A DNA stretch of 64,000 nucleotides from Actinomadura sp. 7K507. Its GTDB lineage: Bacteria > Actinomycetota > Actinomycetes > Streptosporangiales > Streptosporangiaceae. The position numbers were made by a program, and so were the translations under genes. The notes below the pieces were generated by a model. That model made no database searches. It had not been told where the DNA came from and saw nothing but the letters and a program-made list of their open reading frames with translations. Location: NCBI RefSeq assembly GCF_004348425.1, contig NZ_SMKK01000010.1:1-64000 (forward strand), written 5' to 3'. Below are positions 47,320-55,640 of this stretch, in pieces (within the stretch, counting starts at the first letter, position 1; each line of letters starts with the position of its first letter).

Positions 47320-47943
47320 ATGTCCAGCCGACCGCGTGAGCGCGCTGCAGCCAAGTCCGCAATGGCTCCCGGAAATGACCGGGAGCTGCGAGCCGATGCG
47401 CGCCGCAACCGTGAGCGGGTGCTGCGGACCGCACAGCAGCTGTTCGCAACCGAGGGCCTTGGCATCTCGCTCGACGAGATCGCTCGCCGCGCAGGTGTTG
47501 GTCCCGGCACCGTCCACCGGCACTTCCCCACCAAGCAGGCGCTGTTTCTTGCTGTCGCGATCGATCAGCTCAGGCAACTGGTTGCGGAGGGGGAGGCCCT
47601 CACCGGCACCGATGATCCGGCCGCCCTGTTCACACTGCTGTCGTCGATGATGGCTTCGGGCGCGGAGAACGCAGCGGTGAAAAGCGCGCTCGCGGCCGCC
47701 GAATTCGACTTGCGCAGCGCCGACCCGCGCGTCGCCGCAGACCTCACGCGTCAGGTCGCGGGCCTGCTCGATCGCGCGCATTCCGCCGGCGTCGTGCGTC
47801 GCGACGTCGCTGTCGATGAGGTGATGGCACTCGTTGCCGGTGCCTTCGCCGCGATCCGCCACGCCGACGCAGAGACCAACCGCGAACGCTCAGCGCACAT
47901 CGCTCAGATCATCATCGACGGGCTACGGCCCCAGCCGCGTTAG
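47320..47943 (+). CDS. TetR/AcrR-family transcriptional regulator
   Basis: The product is 207 aa. The HTH is ISLDEIARRAGVGPGTVHRHF near residues 50-70, preceded by RRNRERVLRTAQQLFATEG. The C-terminal half is the variable ligand domain. It probably binds the twin palindromes just upstream, 12 bases from its start, and so represses itself and the NTF2 gene. Confidence 0.9.
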   Translation: MSSRPRERAAAKSAMAPGNDRELRADARRNRERVLRTAQQLFATEGLGISLDEIARRAGVGPGTVHRHFPTKQALFLAVAIDQLRQLVAEGEALTGTDDPAALFTLLSSMMASGAENAAVKSALAAAEFDLRSADPRVAADLTRQVAGLLDRAHSAGVVRRDVAVDEVMALVAGAFAAIRHADAETNRERSAHIAQIIIDGLRPQPR

Positions 47944-48287
47944 CACAATCCGCGGGCATGTCGCCTCGGTTTGGGGCTCACGGGTGGACCTCGACCGGGC
48001 CGAAGTCTCCGCTGGTAGGCCGGACGGCCGTCTTCGTGCTGCCGGTGATCAGCCTTGATGCGCGCCGTGGCTCGCCACCCGGCGATCACCTCGTCAATGG
48101 ACGAATCCAGGTCGAGTTCCGCCGCGTCCGAGAGAGCCTCGACCAGCTCCACGGTGAACGCGCACACCTCCTCGGTACTGAGGTGGCACGCCCACGGAAA
48201 CACCTCCGGCACGCCAAGTAGCAAATCACGGGCACCTGCGTCGCGCTCCCAAGAGCAGGAAAGATCCGGGAGGCGGTTGCCAGCGTC
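47940..48287 (-). pseudogene. Remnant of an antitoxin-like (Phd C-terminal-type) gene
   Basis: The coding stretch reads LLLGVPEVFPWACHLS, then TVELVEALSDAAELDLD and IAGWRATARIKADHRQ, which resembles the C-terminal arm of some actinomycete prevent-host-death family antitoxins. After HRQ the residues turn Arg/Pro-rich, suggesting a frame change, and upstream the frame is closed by TGA at about 48288. No toxin gene lies beside it. The family call is tentative. Confidence 0.4.
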
Positions 48288-48340
48288 TCATCGTGCTGCC
48301 TCGGTGGGGCCGAGGTCGGCCGGGCGGGCGGGGCCGTGGG

Positions 48341-48388
48341 CTTGCTCGTGGCGAGCCCTCATCACTTGCTCTTGGCGCGCCCTCATCA
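48341..48388. repeat. Two tandem 24-bp repeats
   Basis: CTTGCTCgTGGCGaGCCCTC plus ATCA at 48341-48364 is followed at once by a copy differing at two positions (48365-48388). It lies in a 120-base gene-free gap ahead of the FMN reductase stop. No function is apparent. Confidence 0.75.
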
Positions 48389-48406
48389 GTCGTGCGTTCG
48401 CGGATG

Positions 48407-49039
48407 TCATGGCGGGCTCTTTCCTGCGGTTGCTTGTGCTCGTGTACCGGTCGCGCGTGCTTTGAGGAGGTCTGCCACGTCGTTGAGGCCCATCTCGATG
48501 CGTCCGTGAACGCGCGGGTTGAGGAGCACTGTGCCGTCGAAGTCGCCCGACGATGCGAAGACCGAGACGGGGACGGTCAGTGCCTGGAAGAAGGCGAAAA
48601 GCGGCCGGAGCGCGTGTTCCAGGACGAGCGCGTGGTGCTCGCCTCCGCCGGTCGCGGCCAGCAGGACGGGCTTGTTGGCAAGCGCGTACTGCTCGACGAG
48701 GTCGAAGAAGTGCTTGAAGACGCCGGTGTAGGAGCCGCGGAATACGGGTGTCGCGGCGATCAGGAAGTCGGCGTTCTCGGCCAGCTTCAGGGCGGCTTCC
48801 ACATCCGTCGTGACGTCGTCGCGCTCGCGCGCATCGGTGAGACCCGGACCGAGGTCGTAGACGTCGATCCGGGACGTTTCGACCGGGAGTATCCCCGCCA
48901 GCATGTCCAGGACGACGTCGACGAGGCCCATCGTCTTGGACTGCCGGCTCGGGCTACCGTTCACGACCACCACGCGCAGCGCCGCGTTGTTCGCGGGCGG
49001 GGCCGTTTCGGCGGCCAGTGAGTAGATGGCGCCGGTCAT
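48407..49039 (-). CDS. NAD(P)H-dependent FMN reductase (CE1759 family)
   Basis: The product is 210 aa, a flavodoxin-like reductase. VVVVNGSPSRQSKTMGLVD is the FMN phosphate loop; ADFLIAATPVFRGSYTGVFKHFFDLV is typical of the MsuE/CE1759 class. It overlaps the LLM monooxygenase gene by four bases (ATGA) and should feed it reduced FMN. Confidence 0.9.
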   Translation of the reverse strand: MTGAIYSLAAETAPPANNAALRVVVVNGSPSRQSKTMGLVDVVLDMLAGILPVETSRIDVYDLGPGLTDARERDDVTTDVEAALKLAENADFLIAATPVFRGSYTGVFKHFFDLVEQYALANKPVLLAATGGGEHHALVLEHALRPLFAFFQALTVPVSVFASSGDFDGTVLLNPRVHGRIEMGLNDVADLLKARATGTRAQATAGKSPP

Positions 49040-50094
49040 GCCGCCACCCCCGCACGTGCGACCTCGCGGCGCACGACCGGTGCGACCTCGGTGCCGAGCC
49101 GCTCGATGGCCTCCAGGTGCTCCTTCTGCGGCATCCCGCCGAACCCCATCTGGATGATGGCCCGGTTCAGGCCGTACAACTCGTGGTAGGTCAGCAGCTT
49201 GTCGATGACCTCCTGCGAGCTGCCCACCAGCAGACCGGCCCTCGGCGAGGCCTGCCCGTCGAACGTCATCCGGGGCAGAGGGAATCCCTGCCCCCGCTGG
49301 TGGTTGTTCTCCGCCATCCCCTTCGCGAAATAGGGGTACATGACGTCTCGCGCACTCTGGCTCGTTCGTCCGACGTACCCGTGGGTGTTGATGCTGATCG
49401 GCAATGCGGCCGCGTCGTGGCCCGCTTCCTCGGCGGACGCGCGGTAAAGCTCGACGGTCTGCTCGTGGAACGTGATCGGGCCCAGCAGCAGCGCCAACGC
49501 CATCGGAAGACCCAGCTTGCCCGTGCTGATCGCCGACGCCGGCGATCCGCCGACCCCGACCCAGATCGGCAGGCCGTCGCCGTCCGCGCGGGGAGCGATG
49601 TCGGCGTCGACGAGCGGGGCCCGCAGGCGCCCTTGCCAGGTGACCGGGTTCCGCTCGCGGATCTTGAGCAGCAGATCGAGCTTCTCCCGGAAGAGGTCCG
49701 CGTAGTCGCTCAGGTCGTATCCGAACAGCGGGAAGGACTCGGTGTAGGAGCCGCGTCCCGCGATGATCTCCGCGCGGCCTCGCGACAGCAGGTCGATCGT
49801 CGCGAACTGTTCCCAGACGCGCACGGGGTCTTCGGAGCCGAGCACGGTGACCGAGCTCGTCAGCCGGATACGTTCGGTCGCCTCGGCCGCGGCGGCCAGC
49901 AGGATGGCGGGAGCCGATCCCACGAAGTCGGAGCGGTGGTGCTCGCCGACGCCGAACACGTCGAGCCCCACCTCGTCGGCGACCTTCGCCTGCTCGATCG
50001 TCTCGCGAACGCGCTGCCGCGGCGACGGCAGTTCGCCTGTCTTGGGATCCTCCGTGACCTCACCGAAGGTCATGATCCCGATCTCGAACGCCAT
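49036..50094 (-). CDS. FMN-dependent luciferase-like monooxygenase (CE1758 family)
   Basis: The product is 352 aa. LLM features are FEIGIMTFGE, FGVGEHHRSDF, LSRGRAEIIAGRGSYTESFPLFG and IWVGVGGSPASA. CE1758/CE1759-type pairs occur together across actinomycetes; the substrate is unknown. The gene starts the operon and is divergent from a broken marR gene. The intergenic part (50095-50223) holds an AT-rich patch. Confidence 0.85.
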   Translation of the reverse strand: MAFEIGIMTFGEVTEDPKTGELPSPRQRVRETIEQAKVADEVGLDVFGVGEHHRSDFVGSAPAILLAAAAEATERIRLTSSVTVLGSEDPVRVWEQFATIDLLSRGRAEIIAGRGSYTESFPLFGYDLSDYADLFREKLDLLLKIRERNPVTWQGRLRAPLVDADIAPRADGDGLPIWVGVGGSPASAISTGKLGLPMALALLLGPITFHEQTVELYRASAEEAGHDAAALPISINTHGYVGRTSQSARDVMYPYFAKGMAENNHQRGQGFPLPRMTFDGQASPRAGLLVGSSQEVIDKLLTYHELYGLNRAIIQMGFGGMPQKEHLEAIERLGTEVAPVVRREVARAGVAA

Positions 50095-50223
50095 CTCGGT
50101 CCCCTCCTTGCCTCAGCGGAGCCGAGGGCCGTGTGTCCTCAGCTCGTACGTAGCGAAACAACTTGCCTGCGCAGATAAATATTCCGGTTACGTTGTGGAT
50201 CGTGAGCCGGATACTGTTCCGCC

Positions 50224-50512
50224 ATGGCGGACGAACCCCTGCGAGACCTGGAACAAGAGGCTTGGGAAGGGTTCCTGCGGACTCATGAACGTCTCTGGCG
50301 CGAGATGGAGGCGAGGCTCGCCTCGTTGACCGTTTGCATGGCCGAGTACAGCGTGCTGGCCCTGCTCGGCTCCGCGGGCGCTGCTTCGCAGGGTGTGGCG
50401 TCAGCACCACGATGATCTCCGCACGCTGTTCTTCGACCGGCTGGACGACGACGACCTCCAACGGCTCGCCGACATCTGGGGCCGTCTCGCCCCTTCCTCC
50501 GAACCCGGCTGA
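50224..50512 (+). pseudogene. MarR-family regulator gene with an internal deletion and frameshift
   Basis: The N-terminus (WEGFLRTHERLWREMEARLA, then MAEYSVLALLGSAG) is intact, as in MarR proteins. The next residues should be the winged helix but are missing. The reading frame then shifts, and the normal MarR C-terminus appears (HHDDLRTLFFDRLDDDDLQR, then LADIWGRLAP) to TGA at 50510-50512. About 50-60 codons have been lost at 50385-50395. Without the winged helix it cannot bind DNA. Confidence 0.75.
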
Positions 50513-50651
50513 TCTCACTCCCACACCGCCGCCGGGCCACATCTCGATATGACGCGCTCTTGAGCCTCGGAAGGCCGATCACCCGGCAGAGGGAGTGGGA
50601 TCACTCTGACTGCCGAGGTGCCGCGGCCGCGGTCGATGCGAAGGTCACCGC

Positions 50652-51719
50652 ATGAGCGGTTCGGGACGTGTTGGACGAGTGATGAACGGGCCCTGGCGCT
50701 CCTGGTGGCGGCAATGGCCGCGATGGGTGGTCCGGGCGACGATGGTGTGGGCGCTGGCGTACGCCGCCTTCGGGCTTGCGTGCGCGTTCAGCGGGACCTC
50801 GCTGCTCTACCGCGGTGACGATGCCGGGCCCCCCGCGCTGGGCTTGGCGGTGGCGGGGGTGGGTGCGCTGGCGATGCTGGCCTGTGCAGCGGTGGTGCGG
50901 TACGGGCTGCGGCCTGCGCCGAGGGTGTTGCTGTGGGTGGTCTGCGGGCTGGCGGGGATCGCCGCGTTCGGCTTGCTGATGGACATCATCACGCTGATGT
51001 TCGGCCAAGGGCTGGACAGCCGGGCGGCTGCCGTGAACCACGCGCTGGCGGCGACCGGGGTGCTCCTACTGGCGGCCACCGCCCGGTCCGACCGCTGCCC
51101 GTCCCGCGTACCGGCCCCGTCCACCAACGCCGGCGGCCCGGTGCCCGCAGCCGCCTCCCGGCCGGTGCACCTCGCCGCCTGCGCCGGTACGGCTGCCTTT
51201 CTTCCGTACATGGCGATGAAGCTGATCTGGGCGTCCGGCGGCACCTTCGCCGGGATGACCGGCGAGGAGATGCTCGCGATCTCCAAGCGCAACGGCGCCT
51301 CGGGGATCTGGCTCATCCTGGAGTCCTGGGGGCTCGACGGCACCGCATTGCTGGCCGCGCTCGGCGTCTTCCTGCTCTGGGGGCTGGTCCGCCCGTGGGG
51401 CCAGGTCTTCCCGCGCTGGACGCTGTTGCTGCGCGGCCGCCGCGTGCCGCGCTGGCTCCCTCTGACCCCGGCCCTGATCGGCGCCGCCACTCTCGCTCCC
51501 TACGGGGTGGTCGGGATCGGCTATTGCGCTCTGGCCACGGTCGGCGCGGTGTCGATGGGGCGCGGAGACTTCCACACCGCGGGTGACGCGCTGGTGGTCG
51601 GCTGGATCGGCTTGGCCGCGTTCGCGGTGTATGGGGCCGCGCTGACCGTCGCCGCCCGCTCGTACTGGCTTCGGACCCGCGTCGGGGTGCCCATCAGAGG
51701 TCGTACGCGCCCCGCCTGA
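50652..51719 (+). CDS. Multi-spanning membrane protein of unknown function
   Basis: The product is 355 aa with about eight hydrophobic segments (ATMVWALAYAAFGLACAF, GLAVAGVGALAMLACAAV, VLLWVVCGLAGIAAFGLL, then four more in the second half). A cytoplasmic Pro/Arg-rich linker separates two halves. Its last 26 bases overlap the end of a DUF397 gene on the other strand. A later start (ATG 50682) is possible. No family is recognised. Confidence 0.7.
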   Translation: MSGSGRVGRVMNGPWRSWWRQWPRWVVRATMVWALAYAAFGLACAFSGTSLLYRGDDAGPPALGLAVAGVGALAMLACAAVVRYGLRPAPRVLLWVVCGLAGIAAFGLLMDIITLMFGQGLDSRAAAVNHALAATGVLLLAATARSDRCPSRVPAPSTNAGGPVPAAASRPVHLAACAGTAAFLPYMAMKLIWASGGTFAGMTGEEMLAISKRNGASGIWLILESWGLDGTALLAALGVFLLWGLVRPWGQVFPRWTLLLRGRRVPRWLPLTPALIGAATLAPYGVVGIGYCALATVGAVSMGRGDFHTAGDALVVGWIGLAAFAVYGAALTVAARSYWLRTRVGVPIRGRTRPA

Positions 51720-51897
51720 TCCGCGACACCAGGGCGGACCACACGTCCCGGTCCAAGGCCAGGACGCCGCCCTCCGGGTTCTTCGAGTCCCGGACGAGAT
51801 GTTGGGATCCGAGGGTGCCGGTTTCCACACAGCCGTTGCCGCCGTCGCTGTAGCTGCTCTTGCGAAAGACGACCCGTCCAAGATCCATGCTGGCCAT
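51694..51897 (-). CDS. DUF397 domain protein (copy 1 of 3)
   Basis: A 67-aa DUF397 protein: VVFRKSSYSDGGNGCVE, a LVRDSKNPEGGVLALDR turn and a RIRRGAYDL tail. ATG 51897 follows GGAGGAG. It is close in sequence to copy 3 (52216-52440), including the last six residues, so the two come from a local duplication. Last of three tandem copies. Confidence 0.85.
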   Translation of the reverse strand: MASMDLGRVVFRKSSYSDGGNGCVETGTLGSQHLVRDSKNPEGGVLALDRDVWSALVSRIRRGAYDL

Positions 51898-51917
51898 CTC
51901 GCTCCTCCGTGCGCTGG

Positions 51918-52130
51918 TCATCGGAGATCGAACTCCCCCCGCGTGATCTGCACCATCAGAGCGGCCCACAGGTCCCGGTCCAAGGCCAGGACGCCACCGT
52001 CTGGATCCTTGGAGTCGCGCACGGCGTTCGCACCGTAAACCCGGCCGACCTCCACGCATTCACCACCCGAGCTGCCGCTGTGAGAACTCTTGCGCCAAGA
52101 AACGCGATTCAAGGCGGCTTCTTCCGTCAC
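51918..52130 (-). CDS. DUF397 domain protein (copy 2 of 3)
   Basis: A 70-aa DUF397 protein: VSWRKSSHSGSSGGECVE, then VRDSKDPDGGVLALDRDLW and a QITRGEFDL end. GTG 52130 has GAGG five bases upstream; ATG 52151 is an alternative. It is the most diverged of the three. Confidence 0.8.
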   Translation of the reverse strand: MTEEAALNRVSWRKSSHSGSSGGECVEVGRVYGANAVRDSKDPDGGVLALDRDLWAALMVQITRGEFDLR

Positions 52131-52215
52131 GAGACCTCGTCTCCTTGTCATGCCAGCTCTGAGGCTGCGTTCTCGATCAGGGCGATCGACTCGAGCGGAG
52201 GCGTTGGAGTGGCCA

Positions 52216-52440
52216 TCAGAGGTCGTACGCGCCCCGCTTGATCCGCGACATCAGGGCAGTCCACACACCCCGGTCCAAGGCCAGGACGCCGCCCTCCGGG
52301 TTCTTCGAGTCCCGGACGAGTTGGCGCGAGTCGAGCACGCAGGTCTCAACGCAACCGTTGGCGCCCTCGCTGTGGCTGCTCTTGCGGAAAACGGCCCTGC
52401 CGAGGGGGAGGCTGGACACTTTGTCCCTCCATGTATTCAT
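52216..52440 (-). CDS. DUF397 domain protein (copy 3 of 3)
   Basis: A 74-aa DUF397 protein: AVFRKSSHSEGANGCVE, LVRDSKNPEGGVLALDR and RIKRGAYDL. ATG overlaps the stop of the truncated DUF5753 regulator gene (ATGA), the normal regulator-DUF397 layout. It may no longer be expressed, since the promoter lay in the deleted divergent region. Confidence 0.85.
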   Translation of the reverse strand: MNTWRDKVSSLPLGRAVFRKSSHSEGANGCVETCVLDSRQLVRDSKNPEGGVLALDRGVWTALMSRIKRGAYDL

Positions 52441-52945
52441 TGTCGCGCTAGTCGTTCGAGCATAGCCAGTGACTCCTCGGGGCTCAGCGCCATGGCCGCC
52501 ATCTGCTCGAACGCCAGCGAATACGTATGCACCTCCTTCTCGTCCTCGATGTACAGGGCGCTGGTCATGTTCTCGACGTACACGACGTTCGGGGTGAAAC
52601 GCTGGGGGAAGCCCATGACGGCGAAGCTGCCGACTACGCCAGGGTGGCCGCCTGCGGCAACCGGCATGATCTGGAACATCACGTTGGGTAGGTCGGTCAG
52701 TTCGATGATGCGGCGGTACTGAGCACGCATCACCTCGGGGCCGCCGATGACGCGCCCAAGCGCCGTCTCGTCCAGGATCGTCCAGAGTCGTGCCGGCTCC
52801 TCGCGTTCCATCCACGCCTTCTGCCGCGCCATCCGAGCCGCGACGCGGCGCTCCACCTCTGACATGGGAGAGAACCGCATCAAGATCGATTTGGCCACGT
52901 GGTGCGTGTACTCGCCGGTCTGCATCAGACCGTGCACCGCGCCGG
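52437..52945 (-). pseudogene. DUF5753 regulator lacking its helix-turn-helix domain
   Basis: From HGLMQTGEYTHHVAKSILMR to the stop the protein has the complete DUF5753 domain (ILDETALGRVIGGPEVMRAQ, GVVGSFAVMGFP, VYVENMTSALYIEDE). The upstream 90-odd residues that should hold the XRE domain are replaced by sequence antisense to a truncated ATPase gene. The break lies near 52932-52950. Confidence 0.8.
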
Positions 52946-53472
52946 AACTTTGGGTCTGGGCGCGGACCGTCCCGGCGCCGCAGCTCGTCGTGTCCGTCTT
53001 CGACTGCGCGCGGACGTCGCTGCCCCGCACGTCCGAGGCCGGGCTGCTCTGCGAGCGCGGGAAGGGGCTGGAACTCGTCCGCGAAGTCACCGCCGACTGG
53101 GGTGGTGCGCCGACGCGGTCCCGCGTCGGCACCGGAGCCGTTCCCGGCAAAGCGGTCTGGTTCGCGCTGCCTCTCCCCCGGAACTGGCCCGGCCTGGGTT
53201 ACAAGGTGCACCCGGGGACGGCCGCGCAGTGCCTCCTGCTCAACGTCACGCGGCGCGGCTTCGAAGGGACACGCAGCACAGGTGCGGACGGCATCTCCGT
53301 CGTGATGCTCCCCGGCCTCAACGTCTGGGTCCACCCCGAGCACTTCTGCTGGCGGTCCGGCCCGCGCCGCTACCTGCGACGTCCCCTCATCGACCTCCAG
53401 GAGACCACCGAACACGTCGTCCGCTACCTCGACAGCCTCGACGCTCCCCACTCGATCATGCTTGTGGAATAG
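52946..53472 (+). pseudogene. Histidine-kinase-like ATPase lacking its N-terminal half
   Basis: The remaining part starts near ELWVWARTVPAPQLVVSVFD and includes the G1-region Asp, the G2 box ERGKGLELVREVTADWG and PGKAVWFALPLP. A C-terminal extension of about 95 residues follows (VWVHPEHFCWRSGPRRYLRR). The N box and promoter are absent. It faces the truncated DUF5753 gene head to head, so one deletion removed both 5' ends. Confidence 0.8.
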
Positions 53473-53499
53473 GTGCTCCGCTAAGCGGAAGGTTCCATT

Positions 53500-53695
53500 C
53501 TTGACGCGCTCCCCGGCATGAATGCCGGGGATTCGGCCTGTGCCGCGCCGTTGCCGGTGCGGTCACTTCCGTGGCTTCCTGCTTCACCGGGCTGTGCCCC
53601 AGACGAGCCGGGGTCTTAGCTGCCCTCCACAGGCGTTTAAAGGTCTCCGCCTCCCCCGACGCCCGGGGGTTTCCGTCCGGCGGCGACCAGAGGCA
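53500..53695 (-). ncRNA. Probable omega-RNA (reRNA) scaffold downstream of tnpB
   Basis: In IS605 elements the 3' end of the tnpB transcript and the right end form the guide RNA of TnpB, with the guide taken from sequence just beyond the element. The 196-base gap after tnpB fits this, ending with the hairpin 53511-53530. If the end is near 53500, the guide would be the flanking 20 bases read on the minus strand at about 53480-53499. Structure and end are inferred. Confidence 0.4.
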
Positions 53696-54814
53696 TCACC
53701 CGGAGGCGATGCGGCGTCCCTCGTTCAGGATGTTGCGGGCGGCGTTGACGTCGCGGTCGTGCCCGGCCCCGCACTCGGTGCAGGTCCAGGCGCGGACGTG
53801 CAGGGGTTTGGGGCCGTCGCGGTGCCCGCACCCCGAGCACAGCTGCGAGGACGGGAACGCGCGGCCCACCCGCGCGAACGTCCGCCCATACCTGGCCGTC
53901 TTGTACTCCAGCATCGCGGTGAACGCCGACCAGCCCGCGTCGTGCACCGACTTGGCCAGGCGGGTGCGCGCCAGTCCCTTCACGTTCAGCGTCTCCACGT
54001 AGACCGCTTGGTTGTCGCGGGCCAGTTCGGTGGAGAGCCGGTGGTGGAAGTCGCGGCGCGCATCGGCGACCTTCGCGTGCGCGCGGGCCACGTTCAGGCG
54101 TGCCTTGTCGCGGTTGTTCGAGCCCTTCTGCTTGCGCGACAGCGCCTGCTGGGCTCTGCGGAGCTTCTTGGCGGCGCGGCGCAGGAACCGCGGAGAATCG
54201 ATCTTCCGGCCGTCCGAGAGGACCGCGAAGCAGTCCAGCCCCAGGTCGATGCCCACACCATCCCCGGCGCCGGCGCCGGGGAGCGGGCCGCCGGTCTCGA
54301 CCACGAACGAGCAGAAGTACCGGCCCGCCGCGTCCTTGATCACCGTCACCGTGGCCGGGACCGACGGCAGCGCCCGCGACCACTTCACTTTCACCTCGCC
54401 GATCTTGGGCAGTGCGAGTTTGCCGCCTTCGGTGATCGACCAGCGGGCGTTGGCGGTGAACCGGATCGCTTGGCGCCGGTCCTTGCGGGACTTGAACCGC
54501 GGCGCCCCCACCCGGGGGCGTTTGCCCGCCAGGCCGTCGAAGAACGCCCGGTAGGCGGCCTCCAGATCCCGCAGCGACTGCTGCAGAACCACCGATGACA
54601 CCTCGCCCAGCCAGCACCGCCCGGGCGTCTTCTTCGCCGCCGTCATGGCCGCCGACAGCTCGGCCGCCTTCGGGAACGGCAGCCCCGCCTCTCGGGCGGT
54701 CTGCCGCGCCCGCAGGCCGTCGTTGAACACCACCCGCGCGCACCCGAACGCCCGCGCCAGCGACTGCTGCTGCCCGCGGGTCGGGTAGACCCGGAACACA
54801 TACCGAAGATGCAC
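53696..54814 (-). CDS. tnpB: RNA-guided endonuclease TnpB
   Basis: The product is 372 aa. RuvC acids are Asp190 (GIDLGLD), Glu274 (VYVETLNVKGLA) and Asp355 (HDRDVNAARNI), all present. The zinc ribbon has Cys326, Cys329, Cys345 and Cys348. The N-terminal wedge/REC region (YPTRGQQQSLARAFGCARVV) is complete, so the enzyme looks active. TnpB protects the element from loss by cutting the excised donor site. It is divergent from tnpA by 20 bases. Confidence 0.9.
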   Translation of the reverse strand: MHLRYVFRVYPTRGQQQSLARAFGCARVVFNDGLRARQTAREAGLPFPKAAELSAAMTAAKKTPGRCWLGEVSSVVLQQSLRDLEAAYRAFFDGLAGKRPRVGAPRFKSRKDRRQAIRFTANARWSITEGGKLALPKIGEVKVKWSRALPSVPATVTVIKDAAGRYFCSFVVETGGPLPGAGAGDGVGIDLGLDCFAVLSDGRKIDSPRFLRRAAKKLRRAQQALSRKQKGSNNRDKARLNVARAHAKVADARRDFHHRLSTELARDNQAVYVETLNVKGLARTRLAKSVHDAGWSAFTAMLEYKTARYGRTFARVGRAFPSSQLCSGCGHRDGPKPLHVRAWTCTECGAGHDRDVNAARNILNEGRRIASG

Positions 54815-54834
54815 ACCGTGACCATAGCATTACC

Positions 54835-55155
54835 GTGTGTTCGAGTTCGGGTTACCGGCCAGATCGCAGACACCGCGCCCTGGTGATGCATGCGCATTTT
54901 GATTTCGTGGTCAACGGCGAGGCCGACCATGTGCACCTGCTGGTGCACTTCCCGCCCAAGGCCGCACTGTCCAAGCTGGTCAACAGCCTCAAATGGGACT
55001 CCTCCCGCCGGATGCGGCCGGAGTTCCCCCAGCTGGCCCGCCGCTACTGGCGGGCCAACAAGCTGTGGTCTGGCTCCTACTTCGCCGGATCGGTCGGCGG
55101 CGCACCGATCCGCGCCCTGCGGCAATACATCGAGCAGCACAACCGCCCAGCCTGA
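54835..55155 (+). pseudogene. tnpA: IS200/IS605 TnpA (Y1 transposase), N-terminally shortened
   Basis: The frame gives 106 aa. The HUH motif (HVHLLVHFPP) and the catalytic tyrosine (LRQYIEQHN) are present, as are LSKLVNSLKWDSSRRMR and LWSGSYFAGSVGG. Family members have about 130-150 residues and a LHYH(I/L)V.(V/K)YRRRVF start; here about 40 residues before NGEADH are absent or scrambled. The protein is probably inactive. Confidence 0.65.
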
Positions 55156-55166
55156 AACCGGTGGAT

Positions 55167-55192
55167 GCCTGATCGCCCGGGGGCGATCAGGC
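55167..55192. terminator. Perfect 12-bp hairpin at the IS605 left end
   Basis: GCCTGATCGCCC at 55167-55178 pairs exactly with 55181-55192 over a 2-base loop. It directly follows tnpA and may act both as left-end hairpin for TnpA and as a transcription stop. Confidence 0.6.
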
Positions 55193-55574
55193 TATCTGAC
55201 GGGCGGCGCACTGCCGACGAAACAGGTAGCGCCAGGGCGTCGAGCGTTGCGTAGGTGCCGGTTATGGCTGCCAGGCCGGCCACTGCTCCGCGTGGGACGT
55301 CGCCGCGGATCAGGTGGACGAGGCCGGCTGCAGTGTCGCAGGCGTCCACCAGCAGGCATAGGCGGCGCCAGCGGCGGCGGGCGGCCGGATCGCTGAGGAT
55401 GTAGCCGACGCCGAGTGCGACGGCCCTGCTGCCGAAGATCCTGATCATGTATCTGAGTTCGGGGGTGTCCCGGTGGCTCATGCCCGCGAGCTTCACGTTA
55501 AGGCCCGGTGCGGCGAGGGCCAGTGCTCCCCAGACGACGCGGCCGCTCGCCGCCACTTCCATCGCGCGTTCCAT
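55193..55574 (-). pseudogene. DUF4267-like small membrane protein gene, 3' end cut by the IS605 element
   Basis: The N-terminal 115 or so residues look native: PELRYMIRIFGSRAVALGVG, RRWRRLCLLVDACDTAAGLV and VAGLAAITGTYATLDALAL, three or four membrane-associated helices. Beyond about residue 127 the frame enters the IS left end and encodes chance sequence (including antisense tnpA). The insertion removed the native C-terminus. The family call is by helix pattern only. Confidence 0.55.
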
Positions 55575-55640
55575 GCCGCCAACATTTCCAGCACGCGCCG
55601 ACGTGGAGCGATTACCTCGGCGGTAAGGCGCCGGATGGTC

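Larger units (their letters stand above)
53500..55195 (-). mobile_element. IS605-type element with TnpB and degenerate TnpA
   Basis: The element has divergent tnpB (53696-54814) and tnpA (54835-55155). Its right end carries CCCCGGCAT-GA-ATGCCGGGG (53511-53530), the subterminal hairpin common in actinomycete IS605 elements. The left end has a 12-bp stem (55167-55192). No inverted terminal repeats or target duplication exist, as expected for single-strand transposition. Exact ends are uncertain by about 10 bases. Confidence 0.7.

Noticed and set aside
52216-53451. 411-codon minus-strand frame as one fused regulator
   Set aside because: Only its last 74 codons are a DUF397 gene in this frame; the rest is the wrong frame of the DUF5753 remnant and antisense to the ATPase remnant.
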